Positions 1 to 9,900 of a stretch of DNA of 64,000 bases are shown here, piece after piece. The notes under the pieces are model-generated. The model was not told the origin of the DNA and did not search any database. It worked only from the letters and a program-made list of their open reading frames with translations. Within the stretch, counting starts at the first letter, position 1, and each line of letters starts with the position of its first letter. Position numbers and translations under genes: made by a program. Source of the stretch: Limnoperna fortunei (lineage: Eukaryota; Mollusca; Bivalvia; Mytilida; Modiolidae); assembly GCA_944474755.1 (NCBI GenBank), contig OX104120.1:22803242-22867241 (forward strand), given 5' to 3'.

Positions 1-1808
1 CTGAATATGCCAGGCCAATAAAATGCTCTCAGGAGTCTCTCCTTAGTCTTCTCTACACCGAGATGACCAGCTAAGGGTTGATTGTGTGCTAACTTTATAA
101 CGGATTCACGTAGGCATGCAGGTAAAACAACTTGATGCCATACCTTAGTATTGTCAGGGGATGTCCACTTCCTTCTCAGGATTTCATTTTCCCAGTAAAA
201 AGCTCTTGGCAGCTTCTCAATACTATCTGGTTGAGACAATGCCTTTTCTCTGCAGTTCTGCAATGAGGGGTCCTCCCTCTGCATCCTTGACAGGACTTCA
301 GCATTAACTATGCTAATATTATCTAAACCGATAATATCCTCGTTTATCTCGTTGAGATTCTTTATAGGATCTTCTGGAGTATCATGGGCTAGGTTACCCT
401 CTGGCTTATTGTTTTCATTAAACCAATCCTGAGGTATAACATCACTGTCCAGCATCTTAGCCTGTGACTCCTCATCACAACTCTTATCTTTAAGTGCTTG
501 AGCCCTTGTAACTACATTAATTTGCTGCCGATTCATCACATCCATACCCAATAGTGCATCTGCCATAAGGTCAGGAACTAGACCAACCTGAACATGGCCA
601 CTATAATATGGTGTCTCCAGATGAACAATGGCTAGCTTAGCCTCAAACGGCTGACCTATAGCTGTATATAGAGTTGTTCTCTGTCCGTCCAAGACACAAC
701 TTGAATCTACTAAATTTTCACGCAATAAAGTAATCGAAGCACCCGTATCTTTTACAAACGACACTTCTCGCTGATTGACTTTTCCTGGAATATGAATGAA
801 TCCATAATTCCTATTTGAGAGACTGGAAGCCAGATTAATCCTACCTGGACACTTGTTAGCAAAATGTCCCAGCTTACTACACTTGTAACATTTGATATTT
901 TCCATCTTGGATTCTTTTGCAAATTCACTTTTCCTATTCCCGGAATTATGAAGTGGTTTTCTAGGTGTTTCCTGATAACTCGATTTCGGAGGTGGGATGT
1001 AATCTTCCGCTGCTTCCACAACAGACGAACTTCCTTTATTTCGACGAATCCACTGGGCTTGAGATGGAGATAGGGCCTTTAGAAAGTATTCCTCTTTGAA
1101 GAACTTAATTGGATCTTTTCCTTTTATACACCTTTCTAGACACTGCTCAATTCGTGACATTAATCCGCGATATGTTTCATTGTTCTCTTTTCTCACGTTA
1201 CACAATTCCAAAAAGTATTCGTGAGGACGTTTACCGTAGCGGTAAATCAATGCCCTTTTCAACTGGTCATATGAAGCTGAAGCTTGGGATGAAACTTGTC
1301 TCGCTTCTCCGGTTAACAAAGTTCTCAGTTGTAAAATTTTAATTTCATTTGTCCACTTTGCCTGGTCTCCAACAGCATCAAATTCAGACAAAAATGTTAA
1401 AATATCATCGCTCTTTGGATTAAATGGTTGAAGTTTAACTTTGAATGGAAGAGAATTATTTTGTGCCTTAGTTGATCCTAATTGTCTTGACAATTCATGT
1501 CGTTCCCGTTCTACGGCTAACTTTTCCATTTCTACTCTAAGTTTTTCTCGTTCGAGTGCAATCTTTTCTCTCTCTAATTCCATTTCCAATTTTAGTGTGT
1601 CGACATTCTTCTTGCGAATAGCCTTTTTGGGTGGTGTTTTCGGCTTTACAAAGGTTTCTTCAATTTCAGAGTCTTCTTCATATTGTGGATCCTCATCCTC
1701 AGTAAAGTTAATAAGTTTTTCTGCTGCCCCTCTTTTTCCTTTACGTTTTGCAACGGAGTCCTCTGCTTGCATTTCCAACATCACAACAGTTTTATCCACG
1801 GACATCAT
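1..1808 (-). CDS. Gag-protease-integrase polyprotein of Gmr1-like retrotransposon (N-terminal 602 codons, partial)
   Basis: The start is a double ATG at 1808, preceded directly by an in-frame TAA; I checked every codon to position 3 and found no stop. Residues about 69-105 are a Glu/Lys/Arg-rich predicted coiled coil. Residues about 130-260 form a helical capsid region resembling the SCAN/gypsy capsid fold. A zinc knuckle follows (C307, C310, H315, C320; spacing C-x2-C-x4-H-x4-C). The retropepsin motif DTGAS is at 354-358, and the flap/C-terminal motif LLGMD ends at about 423. After a linker of about 150 residues comes an integrase H2C2-type head (H575, H582, then GHLGVEKT and WPG at 598-600); its cysteines lie outside the window. 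Gag and pol share one frame, so no frameshift is needed. The SCAN resemblance is from memory of the family, not a computed alignment. Confidence 0.85.
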   Translation of the reverse strand, partial: MMSVDKTVVMLEMQAEDSVAKRKGKRGAAEKLINFTEDEDPQYEEDSEIEETFVKPKTPPKKAIRKKNVDTLKLEMELEREKIALEREKLRVEMEKLAVERERHELSRQLGSTKAQNNSLPFKVKLQPFNPKSDDILTFLSEFDAVGDQAKWTNEIKILQLRTLLTGEARQVSSQASASYDQLKRALIYRYGKRPHEYFLELCNVRKENNETYRGLMSRIEQCLERCIKGKDPIKFFKEEYFLKALSPSQAQWIRRNKGSSSVVEAAEDYIPPPKSSYQETPRKPLHNSGNRKSEFAKESKMENIKCYKCSKLGHFANKCPGRINLASSLSNRNYGFIHIPGKVNQREVSFVKDTGASITLLRENLVDSSCVLDGQRTTLYTAIGQPFEAKLAIVHLETPYYSGHVQVGLVPDLMADALLGMDVMNRQQINVVTRAQALKDKSCDEESQAKMLDSDVIPQDWFNENNKPEGNLAHDTPEDPIKNLNEINEDIIGLDNISIVNAEVLSRMQREDPSLQNCREKALSQPDSIEKLPRAFYWENEILRRKWTSPDNTKVWHQVVLPACLRESVIKLAHNQPLAGHLGVEKTKERLLRAFYWPGIF

Positions 1809-1882
1809 TTATACTATTTCTAATTGCATACAGGAATTCTATTTCCGCAATTGTCCCGAAATAATGCTGTATAAATATCAGT

Positions 1883-1900
1883 ATCCCACCGCTGCCACCA
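1883..1900 (-). other. tRNA primer-binding site of the gypsy-type element
   Basis: The - strand reads TGGTGGCAGCGGTGGGAT. It starts with TGG, the complement of the tRNA CCA tail, four bases after the presumed LTR end and 74 bases before the gag ATG. Similar TGGTGGCAGCGG sites occur in other Ty3/gypsy elements of aquatic animals. The priming tRNA was not identified. Confidence 0.6.
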
Positions 1901-1904
1901 GAAA

Positions 1905-1993
1905 TGTTACACTCAAATTTTCTGTCTAGGGCTATTAATGAATAAAGTCCATATATCTGACAGATTTTAATATTTCCGTGGATCAGTGTAACA
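1905..1993 (-). repeat. Putative 5' LTR, unusually short (89 bp)
   Basis: In element orientation the segment begins TGTTACACT and ends AGTGTAACA, a perfect 9-bp terminal inversion of the TG...CA type. It lies four bases before the primer-binding site. At 89 bp it is much shorter than most LTRs, so the true 5' edge could lie further right. The 3' LTR that would settle this is outside the window. Confidence 0.5.
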
Positions 1994-2963
1994 TTTAACA
2001 GAAAACAAAATAAAACATGTGAACGCAACTGCAAATAAGCAAGGACTGAGAAGTGTGGGAAGTCAACATTATTTTCTATCAAGTTACAAAGACATAAAAT
2101 ATTTTGGTATTTCAAAGTCTATAAATCTGTTATCACTTAGGGTCAAACTTCCTTCAGCTGTAATATGGTTTCTGAGTTCATCGTCACATTGTCTACAATT
2201 AGGAATGTCAACACCACAGGAGATTCTAAAGTAGTAAACTGTCTGATATTGTAAAACAATTACAGAGTTCAGCTGAGGTTATCATCACTATACATTATAG
2301 TTCCATTCAGGACAACACACATGTTTATTAATTAAAAGAAATGGATAAAATGAATGAAAAAGTAATGTCAAAATTTTACTTCTAACAGTGAGCTCATTGC
2401 TATCTTTTAAGCCCCTTACCGGCTTCACAGTAGACGACTATAGGTTTGTACACCGTCTTTATATTTTTTATGACAAAAATTGTCAAGTACATGACCAAAT
2501 TAAATGTAAATTTGCAAAATTTAATTATTGGAGGTAAAATGTACTAAGTTCTTTTTGGAAATTTTGTGCTGCCTTGACAATACGGTTACTTCATTCTAAT
2601 TAGCTGAAACATAGACACTCTGTTCTGAAACTAAAGGTCAAATGGATATTAACTGTGTGTGTGTGTGTGTGTGTGCAGGATTGAAGTATAAACAATAATA
2701 TATAAAATTCTTTGTGGTGGTGGTGATAAACCAGCAAAAAGATGTGTTTCTAATTAGCAAGACGTTTTTGCTCACCTTATTGACAACCTCTTGACCAACC
2801 ACAACCTTTTTACATTTTGACTGTCTCTATCTGAAATGTCTAGGCTAATTTCAACCATACATGGTATGGAGGGTCACACAATTTATATCAGATATCCACA
2901 CCCTCCATCATTCATTTTCCTGCCAGTCTTCTCATTCAAATTATATAAAGCATGGCCTAAAGC
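1994..2963. other. Non-coding stretch with a short GT microsatellite
   Basis: AT-rich sequence between the gypsy element and a SINE, with a (GT)n run at about 2655-2676. No conserved coding exon was recognised, including none that would match the AATF N-terminus. Confidence 0.5.
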
Positions 2964-3222
2964 TTTGTTTGAATGGTGTTTTAATGCCACTTTCAGCAAT
3001 TTTTCATCTATATCATGGCGTCCAGTTTTTATTGGGGAGGAAGCCGGAGTACCCAGAGAGAACCCCCAACCTGCAGTAGGAAAACAGGCAATCCTGGTCA
3101 ATTAAGATTGGAGTCGAGTACACCCTGCCTGCAGTGAGAATCGAACCAGTAATCTAAGTGTTGACAGACCACGTGATCAATAGTAGACGAATTACCTTAA
3201 CCACTCTGCCACTGTGGCCCCT
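2964..3222 (-). mobile_element. tRNA-derived SINE, near full length
   Basis: On the - strand the head begins GGGGCCACAGTGGCAGAGTGG and contains an exact tRNA A box (TGGCAGAGTGG) and a good B box (GGTTCGATTCT), so it derives from a Ser/Leu-type tRNA. The body contains the family words 'tactccggcttcctcc' and 'ccatgatatagatgaaaaat', and the end reads 'ttgctgaaagtggc...ccattcaaac'. Other copies lie at about 3340, 7234, 20911, 26973, 28022, 29316, 29791, 44985, 45335, 52680, 59567 and 62050. Confidence 0.75.
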
Positions 3223-3339
3223 AAAACTTTGTAGCAATGATACAAAATTTATTTATTAAAGTGTAGTGTTTTAGGTCATCCGTAAACCATGTGACAGCAC
3301 AGGCCATTAAGATATATTTTGCATATATATCTTTTAGTT

Positions 3340-3790
3340 AGGGCTTTAGTGGCTGAGTGGTTAAGGTAGTTTTTATACCCCCGCAAACTTGGGGGGTATA
3401 TAGGAATCACCCTGTCTGTCTCTTTGGCCGTCTGTCAGTCCATCTGTCGTCTGTCCACATCTCTTGTAAGCGCAACTCCTCCTAAACCGCTTGACCGTTA
3501 AGGGGAGATAATTGGACTTGAAAGCGAAGCGAGGGGGGTGGTAGTATCACAGTCCACAGTTGTTCTATTTTCTATTGCCACTGAGGTTGCAGGATTAAGT
3601 ACATGTATCACTGCATGTTGGACTCCAATTTTAATTGACAAGGATTGCTGGTTTTCCCACCAAAGGTCTGGAATTTTCTGCTGGTACTACAGGATGCCAT
3701 GATATAGCTGAAAAAATTATGAAAGTGGCTCATGATATAGCTGAAAAATTTAGGAAAGTGGTGTTAAGCACCATTTAACAAACAAACAGA
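3340..3790 (+). mobile_element. SINE copy split by a nested dispersed element
   Basis: The SINE head (gggctttagtggctgagtgg) starts at 3341 and its body resumes at about 3567 (ccactgaggttgcagg), ending in the caccattt-aacaaacaaac tail at 3790. The interval 3374-3566 is a different repeat inserted into the tRNA-like head. The tail module 'catgatatagctgaaaaat' is itself duplicated. Confidence 0.65.
3374..3566 (+). mobile_element. Dispersed 'TATACCCCC...CAGTCCACAG' element
   Basis: The same family recurs at 26420-26660 (+), 43350-43600 (-) and 44700-44960 (-). Shared words are 'ctgtctgtccgtctgtccaca', 'ctcctcctaaaccgcttga' and 'ggggagataattggactt'. The complete copies contain no open frame, so this is a non-autonomous repeat. 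Here it interrupts a SINE. Confidence 0.65.
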
Positions 3791-3820
3791 CAATAACAAA
3801 TATAATTTAATTTACTTTAG

Positions 3821-3866
3821 CTTTGAAGATGATGGGGATTACAGTAAATATGCAGATGCTGACAAC

Positions 3867-3946
<80 letters not shown>

Positions 3947-3969
3947 CCAAGAAGAGGCTGAAGAAGAAG
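3821..3969 (+). CDS. AATF: AATF acidic exon with 27 consecutive Asp codons
   Basis: Acceptor tttactttag precedes 3821; donor g|gtatac follows 3969. The frame reads [15 protein letters not shown], then 26 GAT plus one GAC (3867-3947), then QEEAEEE. The upstream phase needs two bases from an exon outside the window. Vertebrate AATF has an acidic Glu/Asp/Ser region at this place, but not a pure Asp run. Confidence 0.85.
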
Positions 3970-6900
3970 GTATACAATCCATGTGTTTGTATGTGTAGTA
4001 GTAATGACTAACTTTTGAGTTATTATTTTATTGCTTGTATTGAATATAGCTGAAATACCTCTAACTGGATGTTGAATATAGCTGAAATACCCCCAATTGG
4101 ATGTTGAATATAGCTGAAATACCTTCTATCTGAATGTTGAATATTTCCAAAATATCTCTAACTGGATGTTGATTATGGTTGAAATACCTCTAACTGGATG
4201 TTTTTTTTATTGTTTTTTTTTTGTTTATTTTCAATGTGCTTCGCTCAACGCTTTCATACATCAATGAAACTTCATAATAATGCATTAAATTCTTATATTT
4301 ACATTTTATTTCATTTAATAAAATGCCAGGGTCATGATTTGGGCACATTGTATTTTTGTTGATTTAATTTACTCCGCATTCTTTGTTTACCGTGGATGTC
4401 GTCAAGGATGCTTGTGCCCTTCATGGCTACTGGTTTCATTGAGAAATGCAAAGAATGATTCTTTGTCATCTGTAACGGTTTCTACCAATAGAAATCTAGG
4501 ATATTGATGAAAGACAAACGTAATGTAAATATAATTATGTATGTAAGTCGACCTATGAACTTAGTGAAAAAGATATGTTCAAGTTGTTAGTGTAAATTAC
4601 AGTGCAAGGTAGGTTGCTGGGTTCTCTAAGATACTCAGGCTTTGTATTAGAAAATGGCTAACAACATCTAACACACATTACTTATGTGGTAAAGTCATTC
4701 ATTTAATGGACTGGAGTCGACCAAACCAATGTTTCTGATAGGAAACAATCACAAATACAGGTGCAATATAAACAATTATGATACTCATACATTTGGTACT
4801 TGTGGTCTGTGATATTCATGGAAATTCAGGGGAGATTTCATAATTGACATTATTTTGAGATATTTAACACATTTTTCAAGAACCAGACAAAGAGATTAAC
4901 AGTTAATTAAGGTCCAGAAGTTGTTTTAGAATTGGTAAATTAAACTTTTGTATGCAAAAAATACACTGCCATTTTTGTTGTCAAATAGTGTCATGTGAGA
5001 TAAATGTATTAATTGACTAAAATGCAATACAAATGGATTGCTCATCAATCTGCATAAGAATAATGCAATACAAATAATTGCTCATCAATCTGCATAAGAA
5101 TAATGCAATACGAATGGATTGTTGATCAATCTGCAAAAGAATAATGCAATATGAATGGATTGCTCATCAATCTGCATAAGAATAATGCAATACAAATTGA
5201 TTGCTCATCAATCTGCATAAGAATAATGCAATACAAATGATTGCTAATCAATCTGCATAAGAATAATGCAATACAAATGGATTGCTCATCAATCTGCATA
5301 AGAATAATGCAATACGAATTGATTGCTAATCAATCTGCATAAGAATAATGCAATATGAATGAATTGCTCATCAATCTGCATTAGAATAATGCAATACAAA
5401 TGGATTGCTCATCAATCTGCATAAGAATAATGCAATACGAATTGATTGCTCATCAATCTGCATTAGAATAATGCAATACAAATGATTGCTAATCAATCTG
5501 CATTAGAATAATGCAATACAAATGGATTGCTAATCAATCTGCATAAGAATAATGCAATACAAATGGATTGCTAATCAATCTGCATAAGAATAAAGCAATA
5601 CAAATGGATTGCTAATCAATCTGCATAAGAATAATGCAATACAAATGGATTGCTAATCAATATGCATAAGAATAATGCAATACAAATAGATTGCTAATCA
5701 ATCTGCATAAGAATAATGCAATAGAAATGGATTGCTAATCAATCTGCATAAGAATAATGCAATACAAATTGATTGCTTATCAATCTGCATAAGAATAATG
5801 CAATATGAATGGATTGCTCATCAATCTGCATTAGAATAATGCAATACATTTGGATTGCTCATAAATCTGCATAAGAATAATGCAATACAAATTGATTGCT
5901 AATCAATCTGCATAAGAATAATGCAATATGAATGGATTGCTCATCAATCTGCATTAGAATAATGCAATACAAATGGATTGCTCATCAATCTGCATAAGAA
6001 TAATGCAATATGAATAAATTGCTCATCAATCTGCATACGAATAATGCAATACGAATTGATTGCTCATCAATCTGCATTAGAATAATGCAATACAAATGGA
6101 TTGCTAATCAATCTGCATAAGAATAAGGCAATACAAATGGATTGCTCATCAATATGCATAAGAATAATGCAATACAAATGGATTGCTCATCATTCTGCAT
6201 AAGAATATGCAATACAAATGGATTGCTGATCAATCTGCATAAGAATAATGCAATACGAATCGATTGCTAATCAATCTGCATAAGAATAATGCAATACAAA
6301 TGGATTGCTAATCAATCTGCATAAGAATAACGCAATATGAATGGATTGCTCATCAATCTGCATAAGAATAATGCAATACAAATGGATTGCTCATCAATCT
6401 GCATACGAATAATGCAATATGAATGAATATTTCATCAATCTGCATAAGAATAATGCAATACAAATTGATTGCTAATCAATCTGCATAAGAATAATGCAAT
6501 ACGTATGGATTGCTTATCAATTTGCATAAGAATAATGCAATACAAATGGATTGCTTATCAATCTGCATAAGAATAATGCAATGCGAATGGATTGCTTATC
6601 AAACTGCATTAGAATAATGAAATACAAATGGATTGTTATCAAACTGCATTAGAATATATCTGTTTGAAGAAATGACCCAGAAAGTATGCACAATGTTGAT
6701 GAACATTTCAGCAGTTATAATTTGTTGCTGGATTTAAATTGACGAGTTTGTATTCTATGAATCATCATTAACCTATTTTGTTTCAATTGTACATACATGT
6801 ATGTTAATTATTCATGCTTTCAATATTCCAAATAACAGAACTTGTTAATGTCATGACAATTAAATATTCATTTGAGAAGCAATTGATATAAGTTCAATTT

Positions 6901-9900
6901 GAAAATTAAATGGAACAGTTTCAAAGGAGATATTATCATTATTTATTGACCAATCTTGTTTCAGTATTGGAAGGCTAGTATTAAATTATTAATTGGTTTT
7001 GATCCATTTTCAACAGATAGAAAACTTAAAATTGTTCATTAATAATTTAATATTCAATTTATGCCCTTTAGTGTGTCCAAACAATCACTTTTATTGATAG
7101 ATGTAAATATATTCTGCATTTAACAATCTCTTGTTTAAAAAACATCTACAATTTTCTGAACTCCATTGTCTTGTTGACAGTAATAGTGGTTTTGTTCTCC
7201 ATGATTATAGTCCTAACCTTTTTCTTTAAAACATCTGTTTGAATGCGGTTTTATGCCACTGAAGCAATTTTTTCATCTATGTCAAGGCAACCATTTTTTA
7301 TTTATGGAGGAAGCCAGAGTACCACATGGACTCGGATCTGCAGCAAAAGAAAAACAATAGCAAATCCTTGTGATTTTAGGTTAGTTCAAGTCAGTCATAC
7401 CCTACCCACAGTAAGTGTCGACGCCACAACCCAAGTCAGGCATACCCTACCCACAGTAAGTGTCGATGCCACAACCCAAGTCAGGCATACCCTACCCACA
7501 GTAAGTGTCGATGCCACAACCCAAGTCAATCATACCTTACCCACAGTTAGTGTCGACGCCACAACCCAAGTCAGGCATACCCTACCCACAGTAAGTGTCG
7601 ACGCCAAAACCCAAGTCAATCATACCCTACCCACAGTTAGTGTCGACGCCAAAACCCAAGTCAATCATACCCTACCCACAGTTAGTGTCGACGCCAAAAC
7701 CCAAGTCAATCATACCCTACCCACAGTTAGTGTCAACGCCACAACCCAAGTCAATCATACCCTACCCACAGTTAGTGTCAACGCCAAAACCCAAGTCAGG
7801 CATACCCTACCCACAGTAAGTGTCAACGCCACAACCCAAGTCAATCATACCCTACCCACAGTACGTGTCGACGCCACAACCCAAGTCAGGCATACCCTAC
7901 CCACAGTAAGTGTCGACGCCACAACCCAAGTCAGGCATACCCTACCCACAGTAAGTGTCGACGCCACAACCCAAGTCAAGCATACCCTACCCACAGTAAG
8001 TGTCGATGCCACAACCCAAGTCAAGCATAACCTACCCACAGTAAGTGTCAACGCCACAACCCAAGTCAAGCATACCCTACCCACAGTAAGTGTCGATGCC
8101 ACAACCCAAGTCCCTACCCACAGTAAGTGTCGATGCCACAACCCAAGTCAAACATACCTTACCCAGAGTAAGTGTCGATGCCACAACCCAAGTCAAGCAT
8201 AACCTACCCACAGTAAGTGTCAACGCCACAACCCAAGTCAGGCATACCCTACCCACAGTAAGTGTCAACGCCACAACCCAAGTCAAACATACCCTACCCA
8301 CAGTAAGTGTCGATGCCACAACCCAAGTCAATCATACCCTACCCACAGTAAGTGTCGATGCCACAACCCAAGTCAAACATACCTTGCCCACAGTTAGTGT
8401 CGACGCCACAACCCAAGTCAATCATACCCTACCCACAGTAAGTGTCGATGCCACAATCCAAGTCAATCATACCCTACCCACAGTAAGTGTCGATGCAACA
8501 ACCCAAGTCAAACATACCTTGCCCACAGTTAGTGTCGACGCCACAACCCAAGTCAATCATACCCTACCCACAGTAAGTGTCGATGCCACAACCCAAGTCA
8601 ATCATACCCTACCCACAGTACAAATTCCATTAGGTTTTCTTCTACATCTGTGAATTTATTACAGCTCTTATGCAGATTCCAAATATTGTATATTTTGTTT
8701 TTAATACAGATTTCATCAGGGCTGACCTAATATGTGAAGCTGTGATAACGTCTATATAAAAAATAAGATGTCCTATATATATTTTTTTGGTTGTGTACCT
8801 ACTGACCAGATAATTCGGTGATAAATGCCAATATGTTGTTACTGACTAAAATATACAAAGTACATATAGTACATATTGTCAATATTAAAACAGACAAAAA
8901 CGTTCCTATTAAATAGAGATGAACACAAACAAACATATTGTGATGCATTCTTGTTAAATGTTACTAGTTATTTATGCAGGGTCTGCTGCTGTTCACTAGT
9001 TCCTTATACAGGGTCTGCTGCTGTTTACTAGTTACTTATGCAGGGTCTGCTGCTCTTCACTAGTTACTTATGCAGGGTCTGCTGCTGTTCACTAGTTACT
9101 TATACAGGGTCTGCTGCTGTTCACTAGTTATTTATGCAGGGTCTGCTACTGTTTACTAGTTACTTATGCAGGGTCTGCTGCTGTTTACTAGTTACTTATG
9201 CAGGGTCTGCTGCTGTTTACTAGTTACTTATACAGGGTCTGCTGCTGTTTACTAGTTACTTATGCAGGGTCTGTTGCTGTTTACTAGTTACTTATGCAGG
9301 GTCTGCTGCTGTTCACTAGTTACTTATACAGGGTCTGCTGCTGTTTACTAGTTACTTATACAGGGTCTGCTGCTGTTTACTAGTTACTTATGCAGGGTCT
9401 GCTGCTGTTCACTAGTTACTTATGCAGGGTCTGCTGCTGTTCACTAGTTACTTATGCAGGGTCTGCTGCTGTTTACTAGTTACTTATGCAGGGTCTGCTG
9501 CTGTTCATTAGTTACTTATGCAGGGTCTGCTACTTTTCACTAGTTACTTATGCAGGGTCTGCTGCTGTTCACTAGTTACTTATGCAGGGTCTGCTGCTGT
9601 TCACTAGTTACTTATGCAGGGTCTGCTGCTGTTTACTAGTTACTTATGCAGGGTCTGCTACTGTTTACTAGTTACTTATGCAGGGTCTGCTGCTGTTTAC
9701 TAGTTACTTATGCAGGGTCTGCTACTGTTTACTAGTTACTTATGCAGGGTCTGCTGCTGTTTACTAGTTACTTATGCAGGGTCTGCTGCTGTTCACTAGT
9801 TACTTATGCAGGGTCTGCTGCTGTTCACTAGTTACTTATGCAGGGTCTGCTGCTGTTTACTAGTTACTTATGCAGGGTCTGCTGCTGTTCACTAGTTACT

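Larger units (their letters stand above)
1..1993 (-). mobile_element. Gmr1-like Ty3/gypsy LTR retrotransposon, 5' half, runs off the left edge
   Basis: Read on the - strand, the order is a putative 5' LTR (1905-1993), a primer-binding site (1883-1900), a short leader, and one uninterrupted gag-pol frame from 1808 to the window edge. The frame encodes a capsid-like region, a CCHC knuckle, an aspartic protease and then the zinc-binding head of an integrase, with no reverse transcriptase between protease and integrase. That order is the hallmark of Gmr1-like elements (PR-IN-RT-RH), which differ from other Ty3/gypsy families. Reverse transcriptase, RNase H and the 3' LTR would lie left of the window. 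The absence of stops over 602 codons suggests a young copy. It is antisense to AATF and probably lies in an AATF intron or just upstream of the gene, because the AATF exon at 3821 is not the first. Confidence 0.85.

Noticed and set aside
752..1021. 89-residue - strand frame
   Set aside because: A shadow of the retrotransposon gag-pol frame, which is open throughout in another phase.
2964..3222. Functional tRNA gene
   Set aside because: A and B boxes are present, but the sequence continues into a SINE body shared by many copies and does not fold as a full tRNA.
3823..4011. Open frame with a long poly-methionine run
   Set aside because: It is the +1 frame of the GAT microsatellite. The Asp frame fits AATF and its splice sites.
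7243..8653. Long repeat-protein frames on both strands
   Set aside because: They follow from a stop-free 45-bp unit. There is no conserved flank, no splice partner, and the position is inside an AATF intron.
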